Positions 8,974 to 17,616 of a stretch of DNA of 18,386 bases are shown here, piece after piece. Position 1 is the first letter of the stretch. Every line of letters begins with the position of its first letter. Position numbers and translations under genes: made by a program. The stretch covers positions 257,685 through 276,070 of the forward strand of contig MU657180.1 in assembly GCA_026770575.1 (NCBI GenBank), given 5' to 3'. The notes under the pieces were generated by a model. It searched no databases. It saw nothing but the letters and a program-made list of their open reading frames with translations, and had not been told where the DNA came from. Origin of the DNA: Pelagophyceae sp. CCMP2097. Taxonomy: Eukaryota; Sar; Pelagophyceae.

Positions 8974-9600
8974 ATGTCCGCCGAGGCTCTACCGGCGGAG
9001 CGGCCCGTGGCGGCGGACCGTTTGACGCCGTTCATGCTCTTCTTCTGCGAGTACAAGGAGAGCGTGCAGCTGCAGCACCCTGCTTCGCAGCCGCACGAAG
9101 TCTCGCAATTTATAAGTGAGCAGTGGAAAGCGTTGACGCCGGCCCAGGCCCGAGCCTACTCCGTCCTCTCGGCGACGTACGCCGAGCAGAAGAAGTCTGC
9201 GTCGAATTCTGGCGGAGGGCTGAAGAAGCGGAAAGAGCGCAAAGAGAAGGACCCAAAGGCGCCCAAGTCGGCTACTTCCGCGTACATGTACTTTTCGAAA
9301 CACCACCGTCTGTTACTGAAGCAAGAAAACGCCGACCTCACCTTTGGCGACCTCGGGAAGACGGTCGGCGCCATGTGGAAAGCCGCAGCACCACTTGAGA
9401 AACGCCCGTTTGAGGAGCTCGCAGCGGAAGATAAGCAGAGATACGTCTCCGAGCTCGCCGATTACCGAACGATCCAGACGCACGAAAACCCAACCGCGAC
9501 CGACGACGTTTCTGCAATCGCCCACGGAAACGCAGACGCACCGCAAACGCAGCAAGCTAAGGTCCGTCGGAGAGACGCCCGCTCGCCTGCCCCTCACTAG
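8974..9600 (+). CDS. HMG-box protein with two HMG boxes
   Basis: Family role: HMGB-type proteins bend DNA non-specifically and act in chromatin structure, transcription and repair in the nucleus. A single exon of 208 residues. Box A (about 17-73) is divergent: LTPFMLFFCEYKESVQ...EVSQFISEQWKALTPAQARAYSVLSATY. A glycine and lysine-rich linker (KKRKERKEKDPKAPK, about 85-99) looks like a nuclear localisation signal. Box B (about 93-168) is canonical: DPKAPKSATSAYMYFSKHHR, then FGDLGKTVGAMWKAAAPLEKRPFEELAAEDKQRYVSELADY. The tail is N/T/Q-rich and basic (KVRRRDARSPAPH) rather than the acidic tail of animal HMGB1. The ATG at 8974 is the first in frame and lies just past the short divergent promoter. 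Confidence 0.92.
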   Translation: MSAEALPAERPVAADRLTPFMLFFCEYKESVQLQHPASQPHEVSQFISEQWKALTPAQARAYSVLSATYAEQKKSASNSGGGLKKRKERKEKDPKAPKSATSAYMYFSKHHRLLLKQENADLTFGDLGKTVGAMWKAAAPLEKRPFEELAAEDKQRYVSELADYRTIQTHENPTATDDVSAIAHGNADAPQTQQAKVRRRDARSPAPH

Positions 9601-9647
9601 CCTGCCCGACCCCCGCCTCGCAGGTCGCCGACTCTCGACCAGCGGCG

Positions 9648-9722
9648 GCCGCCGGCGCTGCAGCCGCCGGCGCTGCAGCCGCCGGCGCTGCAGCCGCCGG
9701 CGCTGCAGCCGCCGGCGCTGCA
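9648..9722 (+). repeat. 15-bp tandem repeat, five exact copies
   Basis: GCCGCCGGCGCTGCA is repeated five times without a mismatch (9648-9722), followed by a partial copy. It begins 47 bp after the HMG-box stop. Each unit contains the palindromes GCCGGC and CTGCAG. The period is a multiple of three, but no gene is supported here. Confidence 0.97.
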
Positions 9723-9742
9723 GCCGCAGCGGGCCAATGACA

Positions 9743-9843
9743 TTGTATGCGAAAAGCCGCGCAGGGCACTGCGCTTGTAACTCATGTATGCGAAAAGCAG
9801 GGGCTTGTATGCGAAAAGCAGGGCACTGCGCTTGTAACTCATG
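9743..9843 (+). repeat. TGTATGCGAAAAGC repeat block, three copies
   Basis: TGTATGCGAAAAG starts at 9744, 9785 and 9806. Copies 1 and 3 continue into GCAGGGCACTGCGCTTGTAACTCATGTA, while copy 2 is truncated after GCAGGGGCT. The unit is AT-richer than the neighbouring 15-bp array. Together they fill the space between the convergent HMG-box and pectinase-like genes. Confidence 0.9.
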
Positions 9844-9899
9844 TAGATCTCCGACTCAGCCCCGACTCGGCCCCCGGCGCGCGGCCGACGAATCGAGCC

Positions 9900-12356
9900 T
9901 TAGTCCAATACGAAGGCGTGGTGGGGCGTCGCCGAGGAGCGGTGTGTTGTTGAGGAGAGGCAAATAGCGCCGAGCAAGGCCGTTGTGGCAAGGCCGATGG
10001 CGAGCGCCGCCGGTTCGCCAAGAGCAAGGTGCTGCGCGCACGCCTCGCCGAGGAGGCCGTCGTCGTCGCCCAAGTGCCGCGGCGCCATCTGTGCAGAATT
10101 CCATCGCGCGGCGCAAAAGGCGGCTCGGGATCGCGCCGCCGCGCCGGGGAAGAGGACCAGGGCCAAGACGTGGACGACCGTCGCCAGCGCCTTGACGGCA
10201 AAGGCGCATTTCAGGGTGGCGCTTCGGTGCTTGTTCGACGCGAGCGCGAACAATGCGGCCAACGACGCTGACAACGAGAGGGTGACGAAGAAGGACGGCG
10301 CGAATGTTCCGGCGTGCAGGAACGGCGCTAAAACCGGCGCCGGCGTCAGCGATAGCGGCGCCGACAGCGTCGAGTCGACGCCAAAGTGCGAACCGCCGAG
10401 CCAGAGCGACGCGTAGACCAATGAAGAAGCAAAGGCGAAAAAGAGTACGACGTCGCCAACCGCGGCGCGCCGCCACCCGGGCGGCCGCTTCCTCGCGACG
10501 TGCGCGTCGAGGGGCGTCCGGCTCGGGCTCGGCGGTGACGACTTGTGCCTGGTTGAGCGTCGCCGCCGCGCGAGGCGGAGGCACCGCAGCGCGGACAGCG
10601 TCAAGGCGCACGTTGCCAGGGAAAACAGGGCGACTGTCAAAGGGTGCTCGACGACAGTGACGACGAAGACGTCGCCGCCCTGGGCCCGGCGCTGGCAGAC
10701 GACGCCTGCCGCGTCGCTGGTGAAGCCTTTGACATTGATGCAGCGCGGCGCGTACGTCGCGTCGGTGCGCACGTTCTTCATGGTCAGCCCCGCGAGGGGC
10801 ATCTCCGGCAGGCCGACGACGTCAAAGGCGCGGAGGCAGCGCGTGCATGTCACGTCCTCCAAAACGACGTTTCGGATCGCCGGGCTCAAATCGTCCGCAG
10901 GTGTAGAATCGCCTGGATACGATAAAGCCTCGCCTGGATACGACGTCGATACCCATAAAGCGGCGTCCGACCCGAATATAGTGCACTTGACCATTCGCAC
11001 GCGGTCGACCAGACCGCCGCGGCCGCGCCTCGTCTTGATGTGCAATCCCGCCGCGCCGCCGTGCGGCACTTGGGAAGAGTCTCCAGTCCAGGGTCGAAAC
11101 GTCTCCAGGAGCGCGTGCGCCACAAAGGCCGCGGTGTACACGTCGGCGGTGTTGGCCGCGTTGGTTCGCGCCTCTTCCGAGGAGATTGCGCTTCGGCCAA
11201 GGGTGCAGTTTTCGATGACCACGTTTGAAACGCCGCCGGACATTTCAGAGCCAATGGAGACCCATTGCGAGGCCAAGCGCGAGTTTCGGATCGTGATGTC
11301 CGAAGATGGCTTGCCGTGCTCGCGGCCAGACGCGCCGAGGCCGGATTTGACGGCGACGGCGTCGTCGCCCACGTCGACCACACAGTTTTCGATGACCACG
11401 TCTTCGCAAGAGTCGACGTCCACTCCGTCCGAATTCGGCGCCCACACCGCTTTTGCGCCGACGGTGCCCGGCGCCGAAATCGAAACGTCGCTGATCAAGA
11501 CGTTCCGCGAGTCGACGAGGTGCAAGGTCCAAAAGGCCGAGTCTTTGAAAGTGAGACCTTTAAGAACGACGCGCGTCGACTGCGCAAACTCGACGAGCCT
11601 AAGGGAGAACCCGTCACACAAGCCGGCCGATTCAAGACTCGCCTGGGCCGCCCCATGGCGTAGCCGGCGTTGGCGATTCGCGCCTCGTCTTCTTCAAAGA
11701 CGTTGCCGCACTGCCAACCTTGGACGGCGCCGAGCGCGAGTTTCACGTTCACGCCGACGAGCTGCGCCGCGCTCGCCAGCCACGCGCACAGGAACCGGCG
11801 CCACCTACTCTGCTCGTCTACGATCCCGGCCTCGTCGACAAGGAGCGCACCATTCGAGGCCGTTTCCGTCTATCGCGCCCTGGCCGACGATTGAAACGTC
11901 AGTGACGTTGTAGCCGCCGATGAGGGGCGAGTGTTGCCATCCGCGGTCGAGTAAAGCGTAGCGCCAGGGGACGCAGCAGGCATCTCGGCTCGAGGCGTAG
12001 CCGCTTGGCACGCGGACCGGGGGCCAGTGGAAGCGCCAATGCTCCCAGGAGAACGGGACCGCCTTGACGACGGCGCCCTCTTTGATGACGAGGCGCACGT
12101 GCGAGGTCAGGTTGAACGCGCCCGTGACGTAGACGCCCGGCGGGACGACCAGGTCGCAGGCGCCGCCCGTCGTGCCGACGTGTTTCGCGCACAGCGCGGC
12201 GCAGCTGCGGAACAGGGCCGTGTTGTCAAACGCGCCGTCGCCGACGCCGCCGTGGCGCTGGACGTCGACCTCCAGCACGCGCGGCGGGGAAGCCGGAGGC
12301 CCAGGGGCCGGCACTCGCAGCGGCGAAGCCAAGACGGGAGGCCCAGGGGCCGGCAT
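9900..12356 (-). CDS. GH28 polygalacturonase-like beta-helix protein with a C-terminal multi-pass membrane domain, 3 exons
   Basis: GH28 enzymes cleave galacturonan-type polymers outside the cell; activity here is unproven. Exons (minus): 12356-11851, 11804-11643, 11598-9900; about 788 residues from ATG 12356. Motifs: HGGVGDGAFDNTALF (about 35-49), VVPPGVYVTGAFNL, IVGQGAIDGNGLEWW (completed by the first join), GRPRLVEF (across the second join), NSDGVD (278-283), GDDAVAVKSG (300-309), IGSEMSGGVSN (338-348), IKTRRGRGG (410-418). Two of the three usual catalytic acids are in place (NSD, DD). The GHG histidine is absent (SQWVSIGSEMSGG), as in some plant GH28-like clades. Residues about 358-403 form an insertion. 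After about residue 533 come some five hydrophobic segments, a domain not expected in GH28. The second intron (11642-11599) has a GC donor. No signal peptide follows ATG 12356, so an upstream exon is likely missing. Confidence 0.85.
10909..10943 (-). repeat. 14-bp direct repeat in the pectinase-like exon
   Basis: TCGCCTGGATACGA occurs at 10909-10922 and 10930-10943 with a 21-bp period. It encodes a seven-residue duplication around YPGEALS/YPGDS in a loop of the beta-helix. Confidence 0.9.
11599..11642 (-). other. GC-AG intron in the pectinase-like gene
   Basis: A 44-nt intron with donor GCGAGT and acceptor CCCTTAG. It joins GGG CGG CCC AG to G CTC GTC GAG, giving GRPRLVEF, the expected beta-helix motif. 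The GT four bases into it (GTCTTG) would break the frame. The donor hexamer equals that of the GC-AG intron at 1600. Confidence 0.75.
12295..12355 (-). repeat. 19-bp direct repeat at the 5' end of the pectinase-like gene
   Basis: GGAGGCCCAGGGGCCGGCA occurs at 12295-12313 and 12337-12355, with a 42-bp period. It encodes a proline-rich duplication (PAPGPP). The upstream copy abuts the proposed start codon at 12356. Confidence 0.95.
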
Positions 12357-12761
12357 GCCGCAGGCTCCTTTGAAAGCCCGGAGAGGCGCCCGGGGGACCC
12401 CGGAGCGCGAGGCGGACGACCCGGCGCGGAGTGCGCAGAGCCTCCCGGACGCGAGCTTCGGCGTCGGGGTCGCCAAAAATGACTGACACCGCCCGCCGCT
12501 TCTCTTCGCGCTCTCCCGTTTCTCTGCTCCCTGCGCTTCGCCTGCCCTCCGCGCCGACTGTTTGTCGATTAAAGTAAGGTCGCCAAAAAGACTCAGCTCG
12601 AAATGCAAGGCCTTGTACCCTATTTCCAAAAGGGATGCATATGGGACCCAACGATGCTCGAAGTTTAAGTCGGGGTCGCCCCGATAATCTCCCCACACAC
12701 GGAGTGTCTTCCTCTCCAACGGATCGTCGCCCTCCGATCCAGGGCCTGCTTCGACTCTTCG
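12357..12761. other. Spacer with an open frame of unclear status
   Basis: These 405 bp lie between the proposed start of the pectinase-like gene and the stop of the large gene upstream, both on the minus strand. The minus frame stays open from 12719 (TTG, no ATG) into the pectinase-like exon. Its first part, about 12545-12700, is clearly less GC-rich, with codons such as TTA, ATA and CAT that are rare in neighbouring genes. It could be a 5' UTR and promoter, a missing first exon or a relict. GGTCGCCAAAAA occurs at about 12469 and 12579. Confidence 0.4.
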
Positions 12762-15700
12762 CTAGAGTTCCCTGAGAAGTGCCACCGCCCAGCCGTGCCT
12801 CCGCCGCGCCTCTGCCATCGCAGCGCCGTGCGTCGGCAGCGCCCGTTGGAGCGCGGATCGCGCAGAGGCCTCGACGCAGCCGTCTGCGGAGATGAGGACC
12901 GCGTCGAGGAGCGCCGAAACACGCAGCGCCGCGTGGGGCCCGTCCACCACCGCCGACCGCGGCAGCGCCACCACCGCGCGGACGAAGCACTCGGCCGCCG
13001 AAACCTGTCGTCTCCAAAGGTCCGAGGCACCGTCAAAGGGACACCGGGGCGAATCTCGTCAAAGGGATGCCGGGGCGAAAGGCCTTGTTCAGACAAAGAA
13101 GGCCCCCGCGTCACTTTGGGCGACGCACGATGCCGACCGAGTTGAGCGCCCGCCGCGCGGCCTCTTTGCGCTCCTCGGCTTGGAGTCTAAGCGTGAAAGG
13201 CGTGGAGACGGGGCGAAGGAATACAAAGGTATACAAAGTAAGAGGAAATCCTACATTCCTACAAAGGTATACAAAGCAAGGGACGGCAAACTCACATGGC
13301 ATCCCAGTCCGCGTCTGCGGCGTCTGCAGATTCGTTCGCGTCCGCCGGCGCCGCTGCGGATTGCGCGGCCGCGTCGGCGTGCGCGGCGTCGAGCGCGTCG
13401 AGCGCGCTGCGGCACGAGAGGCGCGCCACGTGGAGCGCGTCCTCCGAGGCCAGATGCATGCAGACGCCGCGCAGCGCCGCCGCGCGCGCCGTGCCGGCGT
13501 CGTGCGTCCGCGCGTCGCCGGCGGCGGCAACGAGCGCCCTGCGCAGCGGCGAAACGCCGCCGGCGTCGGCCGAGAGCGACGCGAGCCAGTCTACGCAAAC
13601 GCAGCGCGCGGCCGCGTCCGCCGCCGCAAACGAGAGCTGCGCGGCCAGGCGCGTTTCAAAAGCGCGCGTCGTTGGAGCCGCGGCGTCTTGGAACCACGCC
13701 CGAGAAAGCCTCAGTACCTCTGAGTCGACTGCTAAAAGTGAAAACGCCGCCAAGCTTGCGACGACGGAGCCGCAGAGCCTGATCGACTCGGGCCGCTTCT
13801 GCAGCGCCGCGCGGCACCGGTTGCGCACAAAGTCGAGGACGATGCGGCGGCGCTTGACGCCGGACCGCGCTTCCGTGTGCGAGACGAAGAGCGACGCCAG
13901 CGCGCGGACGAGTCGGTCATCCACGGAGGAATCGCGAAACGCCTTCGACGCCCGCGAAACGACAGCTAAACGCGAAGACGATTCGGCGTCGACTCCGCAC
14001 GCAATGGCGGCGTCCCACAACCGCCAGAGCACCGTTTCGTCGGCGCCGCAGCCCACTAAACAGAGCAGCGCGGACCGCTCTGCGGCGTCGGCGACGGCCT
14101 TCTTCGCCGAATCGTCGTCGCCCTCGAGGAGGCAGTCGTCGACGAGTCGGCGCGCGACGAGCCAGAGCTGCGCCTTGCAGCCGTTGCCTTCTTCCACCGC
14201 CGCCGCGGCGAAGCAGAGCACGCGCCAATACACCGCACCGGCCGCCGATGCCGTCTCGCCGCGCCGGCGGCTCTGGGATGCCGCGCCGTCGAGGAGTGCA
14301 CGCCAGTCGTCCGCCGTGGAGCAAGGCAAGGCCTGGCGCCAGGCCCAGGCCGAAACGTGCGCGCGTTTGGCCGATTTGGCCGGCGAGTTCGAGGCGCAAA
14401 AAAGGTCTTGGACGGCGGTCCGTGCGCGGTCGGCTCGGGCGGCGTCGAAGAGCTCGCGCGCGAGGACTTGCGAAGCGCCGGCGACGCGCCACTTTGCGGC
14501 GTGGCCGAGGAGTGAAAGGGCCACGTCGGCAGCGGTGCGCGCGTCGTCGACGTCCGTCGCCGCGTGGCGCGCGGCGCGCAGCGTGCGCACGGCTCGAAAC
14601 AGGAAGACGGAGGCCTCGCGCTTCGCCGCTTCCGCGAGCTTTGGGTCTCGGTCGACGACGGCAGCGATGCATGCCACGAGGCACGCCGAAGCCGCGCGGC
14701 CGGCCCGCGCCGCGTCGCCGTACGTCTCGCCGTCGACTGCACTTCCCGCGTCGTCGATGCGCATCGAGAGAGCGTCGAAGAGGCGCCGGAGCTCGAATTC
14801 GCTGCAATGGCTCTCCAGCCTCACGACGATGTGATCCGCCACGACAGTCAAAGCAGAAGCGTCGACACCTACCGTCACCGCGTCACGGAGAGTCCGCCTT
14901 CGGGTCACATCGTCAGTCCGTCTCCGGGTCACGGAGAGCACGCACCGCCAGGCGCCGAAATGTCGACGCGCGCCGCGTCGCCCTCCGCCGGGCCGCGCTC
15001 CAAGAGGAGGCGGAGCGTACCGCGGACGTCCTCGCGGTGATGGTGCACGCGCGTCGTGTTCGACGGCCGCCGCTCCGTGGTCCGGGCCCGCGACGCCGGC
15101 GGCCGCGCGCGCGGCGTTGCCGCCCGAGGGGGCGCGTCGTCCGACGACCGCCGAGGGGCGTCCGAAAACCGGCGAGGGTTGCTCGACCGCTTCCTGCTGC
15201 GGCCCACGCTCGGAGCCGAATCGTCGTCCGACTCTTCCCAGCCTACAAAACGTCGGTCGGCATGCCGCTCGAAGGCCATCACGGACGGAAAAGACGACTA
15301 CGCACCCCAGACGTCCGCGATGGCCTTCGAGGCCTGTCGTCGTCGCGGCCCGTCTTCCTGGCGCGGCCGCGGAGGCGCCGGCGGCCGCGGAGGCGCCGCG
15401 TTTTCGTCGTCTAAAGCGTCGTCGTCGTCCCGCGCCCCGCGGCCGCGCTTCCTCGGGCGGCGGTCCGCTTCGGGGAACTGCCGCTGCAGCGAGGAGACGG
15501 CGGGCCCCTCGTCTTCGTCTTCGCGCGCGAAGACTGTATCAAAATTGTCGTCGGCCTTGTCAAGCTCGAGGCGGACGAGCCTCTCCGCGGCCTTTACGTC
15601 GTCGTCCACTCTCTGCAGCGCGGCGCCCAAAGCGTGCTGCTGCATGGCGGCGCGCTCGAGGTGCGGGTCGTCTGCGTTTACCGCTTGGAGGCGGCGGTAG

Positions 15701-17131
15701 CACTCATCTGCGACGTCCAACGACATTCGCCTTAAATTGTCCAACAGAAAGGCCCGCACCTCGTCGACCTCGTCGTCAAACGCGTTTCGCGCAAAGGCCC
15801 ACGTCGTCACACCGCTTCGAGCGCGGCGAGCCAGTTTCGCGCCGACGACGCGGAGGCGCGAAACCCGGTGCTTGGCACAAGGCAGACCGTGACCCTCGAC
15901 GAACCGCTGCAGCTTTTCCAGCCGCCTTTTGAGCGCGCCGCGCGAGGCGTTTTGCGGCGGCGCGAGGCGCGCCAGGTCGCGCGGCAGCCGCGCCGCGCCG
16001 CCTTCGGGTGCGATGAAGCTACGTGGAGTGCGTCCCGTCGCCTTCAAAAAGCGTCCCGCGAGTGAGACACAAACGCACCCGGCGTCGTCGTCGTCGAGAT
16101 TGGCGGACCGGCGCGGCCTCTGCGGCGGCCGCCGCTGGAAGTTCGGAGCGAGCGGCCCGATCGGGACGTCGTCGTCGTCGTCGTCGTCAACGGTGCGCCG
16201 GAACCGCGGCGCGGCGTCGTCGGCGCCTCGACTGGTCAGGTCGATGACGTCGACCTGCACACGAGCATCACACGAGCACGGTCCCATCGCACGAGGAGCG
16301 CCGCCGGGCAATCGTGATGGGCACAAACGCACGTCGTCAAAGGGCTGCGTCGCGGCGGCGCCGCTGCTCCCGCTGCGCCGCCGGGGCGGCGGCTCATCGT
16401 CGTCCATGGAGTGCCTCGCCGGTCCGTCGTCGTCGTCCATCGATGCCGGCCCGTCGTCGTCGTCCATCGAGCCACTCGGTCCTTCGCCGTACGGCTGCGT
16501 CGGTCCGTCGTACGGCTGCGTCATCAAATCATCCTGCCCCTGGGTGCTCCAAGCGTTCCCCGAGGGCGTGGCGTCGTCGTCGGACGACGACTGGGAGGAA
16601 GAGTCGGAAGAGTCGCGTTTGCCCGGCGACGCCCGCTGCTCCTTGCCGACGGCGTTTCGCCACTTGCGCGCGAGGCTGGCATTGCGATGGATGCGGGCGT
16701 CGTCTGAAGAGTCTGAGGAGTCGTTTGGCTGGGCGTGTTGGCAATCAATTATAAAGCTCTTGCAATGTTTCACAGCGCACCGCCCGAGCACCGTCCGCGT
16801 CTCGCGCTCGCCGGCCTGCGACGAGGCTGAAAAGGCGCGGACCGGGCTGCAAAGGGGCGGGAGACGCTCTCGACGGAGAGGGCTCCCGGCGCCGCCCGCG
16901 CGGAAAGTCGGAATCTCGATGGACGCCCTATGGCGGGCTTACCATGATCTTCGACAATCTGACGAATTCCAGCGGGACGTGCTTCTCGCGCGTGTAGTCC
17001 ACAACGTACTTGACGTCGACGGTGTCTGCGTGGACGGCGGTGACTCGGCCCACGCCGCCCGGTGAATTCTCGCCCGGGCCCATGCGACGGTCGACCTCGA
17101 CGAGGTCGCCCACGGAGTACATGGCAGACAT
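12762..17131 (-). CDS. Large Tudor-like / SQ-TQ cluster / SUMO-interacting-motif protein, 6 exons; candidate DNA-damage or chromatin scaffold
   Basis: Exons (minus): 17131-16943, 16728-15306, 15242-14946, 14868-13296, 13186-13129, 13004-12762; phases agree throughout, about 1260 residues. Residues 4-60 form a small beta-rich Tudor-like module (YSVGDLVEVDRRMGPG, PGGVGRVTAVH, VDVKYVVDY, REKHVPLEFVRL). Residues 64-200 are acidic and serine-rich, with SQ at 108 and TQ at 125, 133, 140 and 190; three read TQP[YF]. VDVIDLT at 222-228 is a classical SUMO-interacting motif, followed by a run of Asp. From about 330 onward it is predominantly helical, with a KR/D-rich interruption near 440-590. The C-terminal 600 residues look like helical repeats. 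Joins: GTGCGT...TTTGTAG (15305-15243) links ADVWG to WEESDDD, and GTGCGT...GGTAG (14945-14869) links SAPG to GVDAS. The first intron has an alternative in-phase acceptor at 16816, adding 29 residues. No family assigned; Mms22/MDC1/SLX4-like roles are only analogies. Confidence 0.75.
16411..16470 (-). repeat. Repeated SMDDDDGPA coding unit
   Basis: CCGTCGTCGTCGTCCATCGA-type units at about 16423-16442 and 16451-16470, plus a degenerate third unit near 16396-16410, encode SMDDDDGPA, SMDDDDGPA and SMDDDE on the minus strand. They lie between the TQP[YF] motifs of the large scaffold-like protein. Confidence 0.85.
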
Positions 17132-17616
17132 GGTGCGCTGCGCGAGACGAGGGGTGGATAGGGTGGTGCACCACCCCTCCGGCACGACCCAATGAGGAGC
17201 CTCGAGAGTGGCGTGGAATCCTTTGTGTCGTAGGACCGCGCCCTCGTCCGACTTCCTCCTTTCGCCAGGTATGCTCCGAGTCGGCGTCCCCTTTTCTGAC
17301 GGAAATCTACTTCAACTCTGGTGGACTCATTGTCACTGCTCGTCCACGCCCTGCTCTTCCACGACACGCGTCGCGTAAGTCATATAGGGCCTCGGCACGA
17401 CCCTGAGTCTTATAGTCACGGTCGCCGAAGTAGCCATTTTGAAAGCGCCGTTGGGCTCCTCGGCTGGCGCTAGCTGGGCAGCTGTGCGCAGGGTTGCCAC
17501 GACGGGTTGGAGCGCTCGAGCGTGAGGTCCTGAGGCCCTCGCCTCGGCGCCGCATTCCAACCGGGTCTGCCGCGGCCATCCCCGCCGCCCGCGGCCATCC
17601 CCGCCGCAGGAGCCTT
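17132..17616. promoter_or_regulatory. Divergent intergenic region with a 19-bp-period repeat
   Basis: These 485 bp separate the start of the large minus-strand gene from the coiled-coil gene. No supported coding sequence is present. The middle (about 17200-17460) is less GC-rich, with TCTTATAGTCACGGTC and CCATTTTGAAAGC. CCGCGGCCATCCCCGCCG is repeated at 17570-17587 and 17589-17606, ending 10 bp before the plus-strand ATG. It probably acts as a bidirectional promoter. Confidence 0.45.

Noticed and set aside
9743..9843. CRISPR-like repeat and spacer array
   Set aside because: The three copies have unequal spacing and share their 'spacers'. The genome is eukaryotic and there are no cas genes.
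10543..11913. 456-residue plus-strand open frame
   Set aside because: Antisense to the beta-helix exons. It has no domain, and the opposite strand carries clear GH28 motifs.
13296..14834. 512-residue plus-strand open frame rich in Ala and Ser
   Set aside because: Mirror of the long helical exon on the minus strand, where splice joins and phases agree. The low-complexity composition is a GC-rich shadow.
15929..17065. 378-residue plus-strand open frame
   Set aside because: Overlaps the Tudor-like exon, its first intron and most of exon 2 on the other strand. The serine runs are antisense of GTC/GAC repeats.
17333..17440. Short minus-strand peptide MATSATVTIRLRVVPRPY...
   Set aside because: Only 34 residues, with no supporting motif and lying in a divergent spacer.
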